Source of the DNA: Pseudomonas sp. NC02
GTDB taxonomy: Bacteria > Pseudomonadota > Gammaproteobacteria > Pseudomonadales > Pseudomonadaceae
DNA: 64,000 bases
Reading direction: 5' to 3'
Assembly (NCBI RefSeq): GCF_002874965.1
Contig: NZ_CP025624.1
Coordinates: 3,782,001 to 3,846,000, forward strand
Shown here piece by piece: positions 46,173-55,952 of this stretch. The notes under the pieces were generated by a model. It was not told where the DNA came from and made no database searches. It saw only the letters and a list, made by a program, of their open reading frames with translations. A program made the translations under genes and the position numbers. Each line of letters begins with the position of its first letter. Within the stretch, counting starts at the first letter, position 1.

Positions 46173-47149
46173 TGAAAAAGTCTGTCGTGCTCTACAAGAA
46201 ACTCTCTGCACCGCTGATGGCCCGCCTGCATGAACAGGCCGAGGTCACGCTTATTGAATCGCTGGATGAAAGCGGCCTGGCCAAACTGCGTGAAGCCTTG
46301 CCGACGGCCCAGGGGTTGCTGGGTGCCAGCCTGCGCCTGGATGCCAAACTGCTGGATCTGGCGCCAAACCTTGAGGCCGTGGCCAGCGTGTCGGTCGGTG
46401 TCGACAACTACGACATCGACTACCTGACCGGGCGCGGCATCCTGCTCAGCAATACCCCCGACGTGCTGACCGAAACCACCGCCGATACCGGCTTCGCCCT
46501 GATCCTGGCGACCGCCCGGCGAGTGGTGGAGCTGTCCAATATGGTGCGCGCCGGCAACTGGAACCAGAACATCGGCCCGCTGCATTTCGGCAGCGATGTA
46601 CACGGCAAGACGCTTGGCATTATCGGCATGGGCCGAATTGGCGAAGCCTTGGCCCAGCGTGGGCACTTCGGGTTCGGCATGCCGGTGATCTACCACAGCC
46701 ACTCGCCAAAACCTGCAGTGGAGCAACGTTTTGACGCGCAATACCGCAGCCTGCCGGACCTGCTCCGGGAAGCCGACTTTGTGTGCCTGACCTTGCCGCT
46801 GACGGCTGAAACCGAAGGTTTGATTGGCGCTGAAGAGTTCGCACTGATGGGCCCGGAGACGATCTTTATCAACATCTCCCGAGGCAAGGTGGTGGACGAG
46901 CCGGCGCTGATTGAGGCGTTGCAACAGCGCACGATTCGTGCGGCGGGGCTGGATGTGTTTGTGCGGGAGCCACTGCAGCATGACTCGCCGTTGTTGCGTT
47001 TGAACAATGTGGTGGCGACGCCGCATATCGGTTCAGCGACTCATGAGACGCGGGAGGCGATGGCCAAGTGTGCGGTGGACAATCTGCTGGCGGCGCTGGC
47101 GGGTGAGAAGCCGAAGAACCTGGTGAATCCGGCGGCCTGGAAACACTGA
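46172..47149 (+). CDS. kguD: 2-Keto-6-phosphogluconate reductase (D-2-hydroxyacid dehydrogenase family)
   Basis: The 325-residue NAD(P)-dependent enzyme has the nucleotide motif GIIGMGRIG and catalytic residues in INISRGKVVDE (Arg), FVREPL (Glu) and ATPHIGSAT (His). It reduces 2-keto-6-phosphogluconate to 6-phosphogluconate for the Entner-Doudoroff pathway. It is the last gene of the operon, and a REPIN follows after 24 bp. Confidence 0.95.
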   Translation: MKKSVVLYKKLSAPLMARLHEQAEVTLIESLDESGLAKLREALPTAQGLLGASLRLDAKLLDLAPNLEAVASVSVGVDNYDIDYLTGRGILLSNTPDVLTETTADTGFALILATARRVVELSNMVRAGNWNQNIGPLHFGSDVHGKTLGIIGMGRIGEALAQRGHFGFGMPVIYHSHSPKPAVEQRFDAQYRSLPDLLREADFVCLTLPLTAETEGLIGAEEFALMGPETIFINISRGKVVDEPALIEALQQRTIRAAGLDVFVREPLQHDSPLLRLNNVVATPHIGSATHETREAMAKCAVDNLLAALAGEKPKNLVNPAAWKH

Positions 47150-47173
47150 TTCCTGAAACACCACAGCACCCAA

Positions 47174-47293
47174 TGTGGGAGCGGCGGTGCGACGATTCGA
47201 CTTGCTCGCGAAGGCGGTGTGTCAGCCACCGAATGCATCAACTGATACACCGCTTTCGCGAGCAAGTCGAATCGTCGCACCGCCGCTCCCACA
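47174..47293. repeat. REPIN variant with symmetric 18-base replacement in both arms
   Basis: Both arms carry the outer GTGGGAGC and inner CTTGCTCGCGAA of type A. The central GGG is replaced by the same 18 bases, GGCGGTGCGACGATTCGA, at 47183-47200 and (inverted) 47267-47284. The stem is therefore 15 bp longer than in the other copies. It lies between convergent kguD and the chemoreceptor gene. Confidence 0.93.
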
Positions 47294-47312
47294 TTTTTGA
47301 TCGCATTTCAGA

Positions 47313-48938
47313 TTAAATGACGAACCTGGCCACCATCCCGTTCAAATCCACTGCCAGGCGCGACAGTTCGTGACTGGCGGCTGAGGTCTGATTGGCACCC
47401 GCCGCCGACTGCGTCGCCAGGTCGCGGATGTTCACCAGGTTGCGATCCACTTCGCGGGACACCTGAGCCTGTTCTTCCGACGCACTGGCGATCACCAGGT
47501 TGCGCTCGTTGATCAGGCTGATGGACTGGGTGATCTGCTCCAGGGCCACACCGGCAGCCCGCGCCATTTCCAGGGTGCTTTGGGTGCGCTGGTTGCTCTG
47601 CTGCATGGACTGCACCGCTTCACCCGTACCGCTCTGGATGCCGGCGACCATTTTCTCGATTTCCTGGGTCGACTGCGCCGTGCGATGGGCCAGGGCCCGC
47701 ACTTCGTCCGCCACCACCGCAAAACCACGCCCGGCTTCACCGGCACGCGCCGCTTCAATCGCCGCGTTGAGTGCCAGCAGGTTGGTCTGCTCGGCAATCG
47801 CGCGAATCACATCCAGTACCTTGCCAATATCACGGCCCTGGGTGGCCAGGCCTTCGATCAGCACCGAGGTGTTTTGCACGTCTTGGGTCATGGTCTGGAT
47901 CGCGCCGACGGTTTCCACCACTCGGTCGCGCCCTTCCCGCGCAGCCTGGTTAGACTGGCTGGAGGCCTCGGAGGTGGACACCGCGTTGCGCGCCACTTCT
48001 TCCACGGCGGCCGTCATTTCGTTGACCGCGGTGGCGGCCTGGTCGATTTCGTTGTTTTGCTGTTGCAGGCCTTTGGAGGCTTCTTCGGTGACGGCGCTGA
48101 GCTCTTCAGCGGCGGAGGCCAACTGCGTGGCTGAGCCGGCGATGTGCTGGATGGTCTGGCGCAGGTTGTTCTGCATCGCGGCCAAGGCGCCGAGCAGGCG
48201 GGCCGGTTCGTCCTTGCCGTCGACTTCGATGGGTTTGCTCAGGTTGCCGCCGGCGATGGACTCGGCAGCACTGACCGCCTTTTGCAGCGGAGCGACAATG
48301 CTGCGGGTCAGCAGCCAGGCCAGCAACACCGTCATCAAGGCTGCCAGCACGGCGACGATGATGATCCCGGTCACAGCCTGAGAATAACTGCCTTCGGCGG
48401 CGACGTTGGCCTGATCGGCCCCGGCGCTGTTGATGGCGATCAGTTTATTCAACTGCTCGCCCATCAGGTCGGTGCCGTCCTTGATCCGGGTATTGATCAG
48501 GGTACGCATCTCCTCGACCTTGTTTTGCTGCGACAGCGACATCATCTCGGCCTGGGCGGTCAGGTAGCTGTCGAGGGTCGCGGAAAAGGCTTTGTAGACG
48601 CTGGCCTCTTCGCCCTCGGCAGGCAAGGCCGAATAGGCGGCCTGGGCCACCTTGACCTTGTCCACCAGAATGGCCGAGCGCTCCTTGGCGTCCTGCACGG
48701 CGGCCGGCTCGCGGTTGATCAGAATGCGGAAGGACAGGATGCGCAGGCGCAACACGTTTTCGGTAATGTTGCCAAGGTACTTTACGCTGGGTAACTGGTT
48801 GGTTCCCATGTCGACCGAGGCCTGGCGGATCAGCGTCATGCGGTTGACCGCAAACACCCCCAGGATAACCACAAGCAACGCAATGAACGCAAAACCAAGG
48901 AAAGCTCGGGGGGCAATATTCAGGTTACGGAGGGACAT
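47313..48938 (-). CDS. Methyl-accepting chemotaxis protein
   Basis: The 541-residue chemoreceptor has TM1 near residues 11-33 and a periplasmic four-helix-bundle ligand domain near 34-190. TM2 is near 191-212, followed by HAMP and a long cytoplasmic coiled coil. The hairpin tip, around residue 390, is the conserved [23 protein letters not shown] region. The start MSLRNLNI (48938) has GAGAG upstream. It signals through CheW/CheA. The ligand is unknown; proximity to the ketogluconate and purine-permease genes is not evidence by itself. Confidence 0.94.
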   Translation of the reverse strand: MSLRNLNIAPRAFLGFAFIALLVVILGVFAVNRMTLIRQASVDMGTNQLPSVKYLGNITENVLRLRILSFRILINREPAAVQDAKERSAILVDKVKVAQAAYSALPAEGEEASVYKAFSATLDSYLTAQAEMMSLSQQNKVEEMRTLINTRIKDGTDLMGEQLNKLIAINSAGADQANVAAEGSYSQAVTGIIIVAVLAALMTVLLAWLLTRSIVAPLQKAVSAAESIAGGNLSKPIEVDGKDEPARLLGALAAMQNNLRQTIQHIAGSATQLASAAEELSAVTEEASKGLQQQNNEIDQAATAVNEMTAAVEEVARNAVSTSEASSQSNQAAREGRDRVVETVGAIQTMTQDVQNTSVLIEGLATQGRDIGKVLDVIRAIAEQTNLLALNAAIEAARAGEAGRGFAVVADEVRALAHRTAQSTQEIEKMVAGIQSGTGEAVQSMQQSNQRTQSTLEMARAAGVALEQITQSISLINERNLVIASASEEQAQVSREVDRNLVNIRDLATQSAAGANQTSAASHELSRLAVDLNGMVARFVI

Positions 48939-49172
48939 AGGTGCGCTCTCAGAAGTAGTGGCTGCGCGCGTCCCTGCCGCGACACGGTCAGTCAGCGTCA
49001 ACGCGCTGCTCTGACCTTACGGCGCCACTGTTTTAATAGGTATGTGGTGCCTACAACGTTATCGGCCGGCTTGAGGATTTAATGGGGGATGTTTCGAAAT
49101 ATTTTTTCACACTTCTGACAACTGGCACTTTCTGGCATCCTGCGCCTCCTTTTTCCTACCCGGGCCCGTATT

Positions 49173-50600
49173 TTGTCTGACACTCAAACCCCTCGCCCCC
49201 GTTATAAATCCGACCTGATCTACGGCCTCGAGGACCGTCCGCACTTCAGCGCGGCGATATTTGCCGCCCTGCAGCACGTGCTGGCCAGCTTTGTCGGGAT
49301 CATCACCCCGACGCTGATCGTCGGCGGCGTGCTGGGCCTGGAAAGCGAAGTGCCGTACCTGGTCAGCATGGCGTTGTTTGTGTCCGGGCTCGGCACCTTT
49401 GTGCAGGCCCGCAAGTTCGGCCCGGTGGGTTCGGGCCTGCTGTGCCTGCAAGGCACCAGTTTTTCGTTTATCAGCGTGATCCTCAGTGCCGGCTTCATGG
49501 TCAAGGCCCGGGGCGGCGGCACCGATGAGATCCTGTCGACGATCTTCGGCATCTGCTTTTTCGCGGCGTTTATCGAAGTGGTGCTCAGCCAGTTCATCGG
49601 CAAGCTGCGCAAGCTGATCACCCCGGTGGTCACCGGCACCATCATTACCTTGATGGGTTTGTCGCTGATCAAGGTGGCCGTCACCGACATGGCCGGCGGT
49701 TATGGCGCCAGTGACCTGGGCGCCGCCGGCAACATGGGCCTGGCGGCCCTGGTGCTGCTGACCATCGTGGTGCTCAACCGCTTCAACAACCCGTTCCTGC
49801 GCCTGGGTTCGATCGTGATCGGCCTGACCCTGGGTTTTGTGGTGGCCTGGTGGATGGGCCGCGTCGACCTGGGCGCCCTGCCCCAGTTGCCACTGATCAG
49901 CGTACCGGTGCCGTTCAAGTACGGTTTTTCGTTCGACTGGGTGGCGTTTATCCCGGTGGCGGTGATCTTCCTGATTTCGCCACTGGAAGCCGCCGGTGAC
50001 CTGACCGCCAACTCGATGATCTCGCAACAGCCGGTCAAGGGTCCGCTGTACATCAAGCGCATCAAGTCCGGCCTGCTGGCCGACGGCCTCAACTCGGTGA
50101 TGGCGGCCACCTTCAACAGCTTGCCGATGGTGACCTTCGCCCAGAACAACGGGGTGATCCAGTTGACCGGCGTGGCCAGCCGTTATGTGGCGTACTTCAT
50201 TGCCGGGCTGCTGGTGCTGCTGGGGCTGTTCCCGATGATCGGCGCGGTGTTGCAACTGATGCCCAAGCCGGTACTCGGTGGCGCCACGCTGATCATGTTC
50301 GGCACCGTGGCCGTGGCCGGGATCAAGATCCTCGCCGAAGCCGGGCTGCACCGGCGCAATGTGCTGATCGTGGCGATCTCCCTGGGCATGGGCCTGGGTG
50401 TGGCGGCAGTGCCGGAAGTACTGCGCGAGCTGCCCAAGGCACTGCACAACATCTTCGAGTCGCCAATCACCGTGGGGGCGTTCTGCGCTATCGTGCTGAA
50501 CATCTTCCTGCCTGAGGAGTTCATAGAGTTGGAAGAAGATGAATTTGATCCGGAAGCCTCCACCCTCAAAGTGATGCAGGACCCGGACGTCACGAAATAG
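49173..50600 (+). CDS. NCS2 purine/xanthine-uracil permease
   Basis: The 475-residue permease has 14 expected helices and the NCS2 hallmarks: QHVLASFVGI in TM1, the SPLEAAGDLTA motif with Glu in TM8 and TFAQNNGVIQLTGVASR in TM10. It resembles XanP/UacT-type xanthine or urate symporters and runs on the proton gradient. The start is TTG 49173, with no nearby ATG. The LEA-2 lipoprotein gene follows after 13 bp, so they may be cotranscribed. Confidence 0.93.
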   Translation: MSDTQTPRPRYKSDLIYGLEDRPHFSAAIFAALQHVLASFVGIITPTLIVGGVLGLESEVPYLVSMALFVSGLGTFVQARKFGPVGSGLLCLQGTSFSFISVILSAGFMVKARGGGTDEILSTIFGICFFAAFIEVVLSQFIGKLRKLITPVVTGTIITLMGLSLIKVAVTDMAGGYGASDLGAAGNMGLAALVLLTIVVLNRFNNPFLRLGSIVIGLTLGFVVAWWMGRVDLGALPQLPLISVPVPFKYGFSFDWVAFIPVAVIFLISPLEAAGDLTANSMISQQPVKGPLYIKRIKSGLLADGLNSVMAATFNSLPMVTFAQNNGVIQLTGVASRYVAYFIAGLLVLLGLFPMIGAVLQLMPKPVLGGATLIMFGTVAVAGIKILAEAGLHRRNVLIVAISLGMGLGVAAVPEVLRELPKALHNIFESPITVGAFCAIVLNIFLPEEFIELEEDEFDPEASTLKVMQDPDVTK

Positions 50601-50613
50601 GAGAACCCGTTTT

Positions 50614-51075
50614 ATGCGCAAGCTCATGGTTTTGTCACTGCTGCTACTCACCCTGAGCGCGTGCGCGCTGTTTCCCAATCGCGACCCGGTGAACATCAAC
50701 GTGGTGGGCATCGAGCCGCTGCAGAGCCAGGACCTGGAAGTGCGTTTCGCGGTGAAGCTGCGGATACAAAATCCGAATGAAACCGCCATCGACTACAGCG
50801 GCGTGGCCCTGGACCTGGAGGTCAATGGCCGGCCGCTGGCGTCCGGGGTGAGTGACCAGGGTGGCTCGATCCCACGCTTTTCGGAGACGGTGCTGACGGT
50901 GCCGGTGAGCGTTTCGGCGTTTTCCGTGTTGCGCCAGACCCTTGGCTTGAGCCAGACCCAGAGTTTGAATAACCTGCCGTACGTGTTGCGCGGGAAACTC
51001 GCAGGTGGCCTGTTTGGCACCATGCGTTTTGTGGATCGCGGGACCCTGGACTTTCCCAACACTGCCACTTGGTAA
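50614..51075 (+). CDS. LEA type 2 (WHy domain) lipoprotein
   Basis: The 153-residue protein has a lipoprotein signal peptide (LSAC, Cys17). A single LEA_2/WHy beta-domain follows (NINVVGIEPL...VKLRIQNPNETAIDYSGVALDLEVNGRPLASG). Members are small periplasmic or membrane-anchored proteins linked to desiccation/stress, with no known biochemical activity. TAGGAGAA precedes the ATG. It sits between the purine permease (13 bp) and a GNAT gene (4 bp). Confidence 0.92.
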   Translation: MRKLMVLSLLLLTLSACALFPNRDPVNINVVGIEPLQSQDLEVRFAVKLRIQNPNETAIDYSGVALDLEVNGRPLASGVSDQGGSIPRFSETVLTVPVSVSAFSVLRQTLGLSQTQSLNNLPYVLRGKLAGGLFGTMRFVDRGTLDFPNTATW

Positions 51076-51079
51076 CGAC

Positions 51080-51631
51080 ATGGATGCGCAACCTACGCTG
51101 TATACCGAACGGCTGATCCTGCGGCCGTTGACGCTGGAGGATGCCGAGGGTGTCCAGCAGCAATTTCCGCATTGGGAAGTGGTGCGTTACCTGAATGCCC
51201 TGGTGCCCTGGCCGTACCCGGCGGATGGTGCGCGCAGCTATCTGGAGCAGGTTGCATTGCCGGCGATGGCCCGGGGTGAGGAGTGGCATTGGTCGATCCG
51301 CCTGAAAAGCGCGCCTGGGGTGTTGATTGGTAATGTCAGCCTGATGGATGAGGTGGACAACAACCGCGGCTTTTGGCTGGCGCCGCAGTGGCAGGGCCAG
51401 GGGTTGATGGCCGAGGCCAGTGCGGCGGTGACTGAGTATTGGTTTGAGGTGCTGGAGCGGCCTGTGATGCGGGTGCCCAAAGCGGCGCCGAACGTGGCGT
51501 CTCGCAGGATTTCCGAGCGGACGGGGATGCGGTTGGTCAGGACCGATGAGGGGCAGTTTGTCGCTGGGAGTTTGCCCAAGGATATCTGGGAGATTACCCG
51601 GGAGGAATGGCTGGGGAGTCGGCGGGGCTGA
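51080..51631 (+). CDS. GNAT family N-acetyltransferase (RimJ/RimL-like)
   Basis: The 183-residue GNAT protein has the RimJ-type start TERLILRPLTLEDAEGV, the acetyl-CoA loop region GFWLAPQWQGQGLMAEA and the NVASRRISERTGM motif. It acetylates an N-terminus or small amine; the substrate is unknown. The ATG at 51080 lies 4 bp after the lipoprotein gene, so they share an operon. It is followed by an 806-bp inverted repeat. Confidence 0.9.
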   Translation: MDAQPTLYTERLILRPLTLEDAEGVQQQFPHWEVVRYLNALVPWPYPADGARSYLEQVALPAMARGEEWHWSIRLKSAPGVLIGNVSLMDEVDNNRGFWLAPQWQGQGLMAEASAAVTEYWFEVLERPVMRVPKAAPNVASRRISERTGMRLVRTDEGQFVAGSLPKDIWEITREEWLGSRRG

Positions 51632-51647
51632 GGTGGGTTTTGGGTGT

Positions 51648-52453
51648 ATATCCGTTATTTGGGTAACGGCTGATATGGGTTCCGCTCTTACAGCGGCTCA
51701 CTTTTGAAAAGCGCAAAAGTAAGCAAAACGCTCTTGCCCCACCACTCGGCACCTCGCTAATGCTCGGTGTGCCCTCACTCCGGCTTTGGACCGTGGGCCG
51801 CCGTCATGGGCCATCCTTGGCCCAGGACGGCTAACCCGGCGTCCTGCCGGGTTACCCACGCTCCAAAGCCTGCGTTCGGCCAGCGTGGTTTAACGGGGCG
51901 CCCAAGATCAAGATCAAAAGCAGATCAAAAGCACAGCGGCCTCCCGGCCGGCTTGAGTGTTAAAAGCAAAAGCAAAAACCAGAGCGAAAACAGATCTGCT
52001 TTTCTGTGGGAGCGGGCTTGCTCGCGAAAAACCTGAGAGCGCCGCGTTGAATCAGGATGCCAGCGTCATCGTTAACGACCTTCGCGAGCAAGCCCGCTCC
52101 CACATTTGGACCGTGCCCGCTTTAGCTTTTGATTTGCTCTTCAACACTCAAGCCGGCCGGGAGGCCGCTGTGCTTTTGCTTTTGCTTTTGATTTTGATCT
52201 GACTGCCCCAATAAGCCCGAGGCCGAACGCAGGTATTGCGGAGCGGGTAAACCGGCAGGACGCCGGTTTAGCCGCGCCGGGCCATGGATGGCCCGTCGCG
52301 GCGGCCCGCGGAGCAATGCCGGAGTGAGGGAACACCGAGCCTAGGCGAGGTGCCGACAGGCGGGGCAGAGCCCTTTGCTTACTTTGGGGCTTTTCCAAAG
52401 TGAGCCGCTGTAAGAGCGGAACCATAAGCCGCCGTTACCGAAGAAACGGATAT
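51648..52453. repeat. 806-bp imperfect inverted repeat with REPIN at its axis
   Basis: The arms, each about 375 bp, run from ATATCCG at 51648 inward and from CGGATAT at 52453 inward. They remain collinear throughout, with an identical 36-bp stretch at 51926-51961 and 52143-52178. Each arm contains its own smaller hairpins (taacccggc/gccgggtta on the left, taaaccggc/gccggttta on the right). No coding sequence is credible. It fills the 826-bp gap between convergent GNAT and nitrilase genes. Confidence 0.93.
52005..52104. repeat. REPIN (type A) at the centre of the large inverted repeat
   Basis: The inverted GAGCGGGCTTGCTCGCGA cores lie symmetrically around position ~52054, at the axis of the 806-bp repeat. 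Confidence 0.92.
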
Positions 52454-52457
52454 GTAC

Positions 52458-53384
52458 TCAGTCAACAATAAACCGCACCCCCGCCCTAACCCGCTCATCC
52501 ACGGTCAATTCGAAAATATCCGGCCGGGCATAATGCCCAACCACATCATAGTCATACCGCGCCCGCACCAAATCATCCGTATCAATCCGCGCCACCAGCA
52601 ACCCCGCCCCACCGAGCAATGGCCCGGCAAGAACGTCCCCCATGGGCCCGACAATCACACTGCCCCCCGCGATCAGAGGCCGATCCACCGGCCAGTTCGC
52701 CACCTCCACGCCCAACGCCTGGGGTGACGCCTGCACCTGACACGCACTCACCACAAAACACCGCCCCTCATGGGCAATATGCCGCATGCTCACCTGCCAC
52801 ATTTCCCGCTCATCCACCGTCGGCGCGCACCACACTTCCACACCCTTGGCGTACATCGCGGTGCGCAACAACGGCATCATGTTCTCCCAGCACACGGCGC
52901 CGCCGATGCGCCCTACCGCGGCATCAACCACCGGCAACGTCGAACCATCACCCTTGCCCCAGATCAGCCGCTCAGTGCCGGTAGGCATCAATTTGCGATG
53001 CCTGGCCACCAACCCGCCCACCGGCTCGAAATACAGCACCGTGCAATACAACGTGCTGCCACTGCGCTCAATCACACCCAACACCAGGCTCGCCCCGGTG
53101 CGCGCCGACAAGCCGGCCAGCGCTTCGGTCTCCACACCCGGCACATCAATCGCATTGGCAAAATACCGCGCAAAGGCCTCGCGCCCTTCAGGCAGGCGAT
53201 ACCCCAGCTGGGTGCCGAAGCCTTCACCTTTGGGATAACCCCCGAGCAACGCTTCCGCCATCACCACCAGTTGCGCACCGCTGCGCAGGATTTCGTCCTC
53301 GTAGGACAGGATCTGTTCCAGGGTCTCAGCCTTGCCACCCGGCAAGGAACCGATTTGCAGCGCAGCCACGGTAGAAACAGGCAT
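52458..53384 (-). CDS. Nitrilase (carbon-nitrogen hydrolase superfamily)
   Basis: The 308-residue protein has the catalytic triad Glu44 ([13 protein letters not shown]), Lys131 ([12 protein letters not shown]) and Cys165 ([12 protein letters not shown]), in the arrangement of true nitrilases, which convert nitriles to acids and ammonia. The start MPVSTVAA (53384) has GGAG upstream; a GTG three codons earlier is possible. It lies 109 bp downstream of a LysR gene on the same strand. The natural nitrile is unknown. Confidence 0.93.
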   Translation of the reverse strand: MPVSTVAALQIGSLPGGKAETLEQILSYEDEILRSGAQLVVMAEALLGGYPKGEGFGTQLGYRLPEGREAFARYFANAIDVPGVETEALAGLSARTGASLVLGVIERSGSTLYCTVLYFEPVGGLVARHRKLMPTGTERLIWGKGDGSTLPVVDAAVGRIGGAVCWENMMPLLRTAMYAKGVEVWCAPTVDEREMWQVSMRHIAHEGRCFVVSACQVQASPQALGVEVANWPVDRPLIAGGSVIVGPMGDVLAGPLLGGAGLLVARIDTDDLVRARYDYDVVGHYARPDIFELTVDERVRAGVRFIVD

Positions 53385-53493
53385 CACGATCACTCCGTAT
53401 CAATGGGGGTTGCCCATTCTCCGGCCAGCGGCAATCATGAATAAAGCCCGCTTCGCTGCTAACTGATATGAGCCATATGAATATCATCATCCA

Positions 53494-54378
53494 TCAGTCA
53501 GCGTCCTTCAGGAATCCGACAAGACTCTCGATAAACCGCTCCAGCGCCGCCGGCAAAGCACGCTTGGGCATGGTCAGGACTTGAATTGCCCGGTCTGAAA
53601 ACTGCGGGTTCGACAGCGCAGCCGAGGTCAGCTCGTCGCTCCCATTCGCCCGATGACTGATCGCCCCACCAAACGCGATGGTGTCCGTGTTGCGAACGAA
53701 TTCATGGATGGCGCCCGAATAATTGCAGGTCATTACGTGATTGAACGTCAGCCCTTCCATCTGGCAAACCAGGTCGAACAATTGCCGCTGGGTAGAGCCT
53801 TTTGGCGTCAGCGCCAACGGGTAAGCGGACAGCGATCGAAGGGACAGTTGCCTGACCGCCGCCAGTGGATGCCCCACCCGCATCACCGCGCGGATCGGCG
53901 AGCGACTGGAATGCCGCACTTCAACCCCTTCGACAGGCTCGGTACTGAATACCAACCCCACATCGGCTTCGCCGCGTCTCACTTTATCCGCGCATTCGTG
54001 AGGCGACATCACTTCCAGCACATACTGGAAAACGGGATTTTGCTGATAATGCCGGATCAGCACCTGAGGCAGGAAATAACGGGACAGCCCCTCGGTGGAC
54101 ACCAGCCGAACCACTTTCGCGCCCGGATAATCGCCCGCCCGTAGCTCCGAGAGCAGGCTTTGCTCCTCCAGCAAGGCACGCCGTGCGTGATCGGCCAAGG
54201 CATTGCCGGCCGCTGTGGGCTGCATGCCCCTTGGCCGGCGCTCGAACAATGGAACCCCGATGGTTTCTTCCAACAGGGAGATCTGGCGACTGACCGCACT
54301 GGGCGCGATGTGCAAGCGTTCGCCGGCAGCAGCCAGTGATCCTGTATCGAATACGGCCAGGAAATAACGATAATCCAC
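53494..54378 (-). CDS. LysR-family transcriptional regulator
   Basis: The 294-residue LysR protein has an N-terminal HTH (GSLAAAGERLHIAPSAVSRQISLLE, residues ~13-37) and a C-terminal effector domain. It starts with GTG. It diverges from the M20 peptidase/MFS genes with a 119-bp gap, the classic LysR layout, so it probably controls them. It may also affect the nitrilase gene that follows on its own strand. Confidence 0.93.
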   Translation of the reverse strand: MDYRYFLAVFDTGSLAAAGERLHIAPSAVSRQISLLEETIGVPLFERRPRGMQPTAAGNALADHARRALLEEQSLLSELRAGDYPGAKVVRLVSTEGLSRYFLPQVLIRHYQQNPVFQYVLEVMSPHECADKVRRGEADVGLVFSTEPVEGVEVRHSSRSPIRAVMRVGHPLAAVRQLSLRSLSAYPLALTPKGSTQRQLFDLVCQMEGLTFNHVMTCNYSGAIHEFVRNTDTIAFGGAISHRANGSDELTSAALSNPQFSDRAIQVLTMPKRALPAALERFIESLVGFLKDAD

Positions 54379-54497
54379 AGTTTGATTCCTTTACCCAGGG
54401 ATCTATTTATTAGAAGGCAAACGTCAAAAAACAGCAATATACACACCGATGCATGACTTCTATATTGGATTGAACCTCAGCCCGCACCGGAACTGCC

Positions 54498-55886
54498 ATG
54501 TCCAAGCAACAAGCGCTCGCGAATGTTCGCCAGTACCTGGCCGAAGGCCATTTTGAAGCCGATCTGCGTCGCAGGATTGCCATTCGCAGCGAAAGCCAGA
54601 ACCCCGGCCAGGCGCACGAACTGACGCGGTACCTGCAACAGGAAATACAACCAGCGCTGATCGCAATGGGTTTTGAATGCCAGATGCTCGATAACCCGTC
54701 GGGCGCCGGCCCGTTGCTGTTCGCCTCACGCCACGAAGGGGCTGATTTGCCTACGGTATTAACGTATGGACATGGCGACGTAGTGCTCGGGTATGACGAG
54801 CAATGGCGCGAGGGCCTCAGCCCTTGGGCGTTGAGCGTGGAAGGTGATCGTTGGTATGGCCGAGGCACCGCGGACAACAAGGGCCAGCACAGCGTCAACC
54901 TGACTGCCCTCGAGCACGTCATCAAGCAACGTGAGGGGCGCTTGGGCTTTAACGTCAAAGTGCTGTTCGAAACCGGCGAAGAATGCGGTTCTCCCGGGCT
55001 GCGGGAGATTTGCACTCTGCACCGGGAGCTGTTGCAAGCCGATGTGTTCATCGCCTCCGACGGGCCGCGCTTGAACGACAGTCGCCCGACAATATTCCTC
55101 GGTTCCAGAGGTTCCGCGTTGTTTTCCCTGGAAGTCAACGCACGCGACAAGGGCCTTCACTCCGGTAACTGGGGCGGTGTGATGTCCAACCCCGCCGTAG
55201 TATTGGCCAATGCGCTAGCCAGCCTGGTGGACAAGGACGGTCGTATTCGCTGCCGAACGCTGGTGCCTGACGCCATACCCGACTCCGTACGCGAAGCCAT
55301 CCGCGACTTGGACATCCATCCGCGCTCCCTGGGCCGGGAACTGGATGTTGATTGGGGCGAGCCTGGCCTGACCCTGGGTGAACGACTCTTCGGCTGGAAC
55401 ACGGTGGAGATCCTTGCGTTTATCGCAGGCAATCCGACCAAACCGGTCAACGCCATTCCACCCCGCGCCACCGCGCATTGCCAGTTGCGATTTGTGGTCG
55501 GCACTGACTGGCAGAATCTGCAAAAGCTGCTGCGCCAACACCTGGATGCCGAGGGGTTTCAACAGGTCGATATCGTGATTGACCGTTGCACACCGGCCAG
55601 TCGCCTGGACCCTGACAACCCTTGGGTACGCTTCGCCAAACAGTCGATCGCCGATGCCACCCACCGGCCCGTTGCCGTGTTACCGAACCTTGCAGGCACC
55701 CTGCCCAACGATATTTTCGCGGACATATTGGGTTTGCCCACCTTGTGGATACCGCACTCCTACCCCGGGTGTTCACAACATGCGCCGGATGAGCATCTGT
55801 TGGGCTCGGTAGTCCTCGAAGGGCTGCAAATCATGACCTCGCTGTTCTGGGACCTGGGTCACCTCGCCCCCTTCAAACCACAATAA
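54498..55886 (+). CDS. M20-family metallopeptidase/amidohydrolase (ArgE/DapE-like)
   Basis: The 462-residue zinc hydrolase carries all metal and catalytic motifs: YGHGDVV (His ligand, Asp), RGTADNKGQ (bridging Asp), FETGEECGS (catalytic and ligand Glu), SDGP (Asp ligand) and QHAPDE (C-terminal His). M20 enzymes cleave amide bonds of peptides, N-acyl or N-carbamoyl amino acids. It pairs with the following MHS-type transporter and the divergent LysR. A weak terminator separates it from the transporter. Confidence 0.93.
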   Translation: MSKQQALANVRQYLAEGHFEADLRRRIAIRSESQNPGQAHELTRYLQQEIQPALIAMGFECQMLDNPSGAGPLLFASRHEGADLPTVLTYGHGDVVLGYDEQWREGLSPWALSVEGDRWYGRGTADNKGQHSVNLTALEHVIKQREGRLGFNVKVLFETGEECGSPGLREICTLHRELLQADVFIASDGPRLNDSRPTIFLGSRGSALFSLEVNARDKGLHSGNWGGVMSNPAVVLANALASLVDKDGRIRCRTLVPDAIPDSVREAIRDLDIHPRSLGRELDVDWGEPGLTLGERLFGWNTVEILAFIAGNPTKPVNAIPPRATAHCQLRFVVGTDWQNLQKLLRQHLDAEGFQQVDIVIDRCTPASRLDPDNPWVRFAKQSIADATHRPVAVLPNLAGTLPNDIFADILGLPTLWIPHSYPGCSQHAPDEHLLGSVVLEGLQIMTSLFWDLGHLAPFKPQ

Positions 55887-55892
55887 AAAATC

Positions 55893-55912
55893 GGGGTCCG
55901 CCGACCCTTTTT
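55893..55912 (+). terminator. Weak terminator/attenuator between M20 hydrolase and MFS genes
   Basis: The stem GGGTC/GACCC with a CGCC loop is followed by TTTTTA, in the 66-bp gap. The short stem suggests partial termination that lowers transporter expression relative to the hydrolase. Confidence 0.6.
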
Positions 55913-55952
55913 ATCTGCCGCTCACCCCCCTATAAAATCAGGAGCGTCAAGA

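Noticed and set aside
49133..49147. Sigma54-like promoter TGGCAC...GGCA before the purine permease
   Set aside because: The GG and GC elements are 9 rather than 10 bases apart, a spacing sigma54 does not tolerate, and the -12 box is poor.
2331..52104. Repeated inverted elements as CRISPR units
   Set aside because: The copies are kilobases apart, palindromic and in pairs, with no spacers or cas genes; they are REP/REPIN elements.
51648..52453. Insertion sequence or prophage remnant in the 806-bp repeat
   Set aside because: No transposase or integrase frame is present and the arms extend to the axis, unlike short IS terminal repeats.
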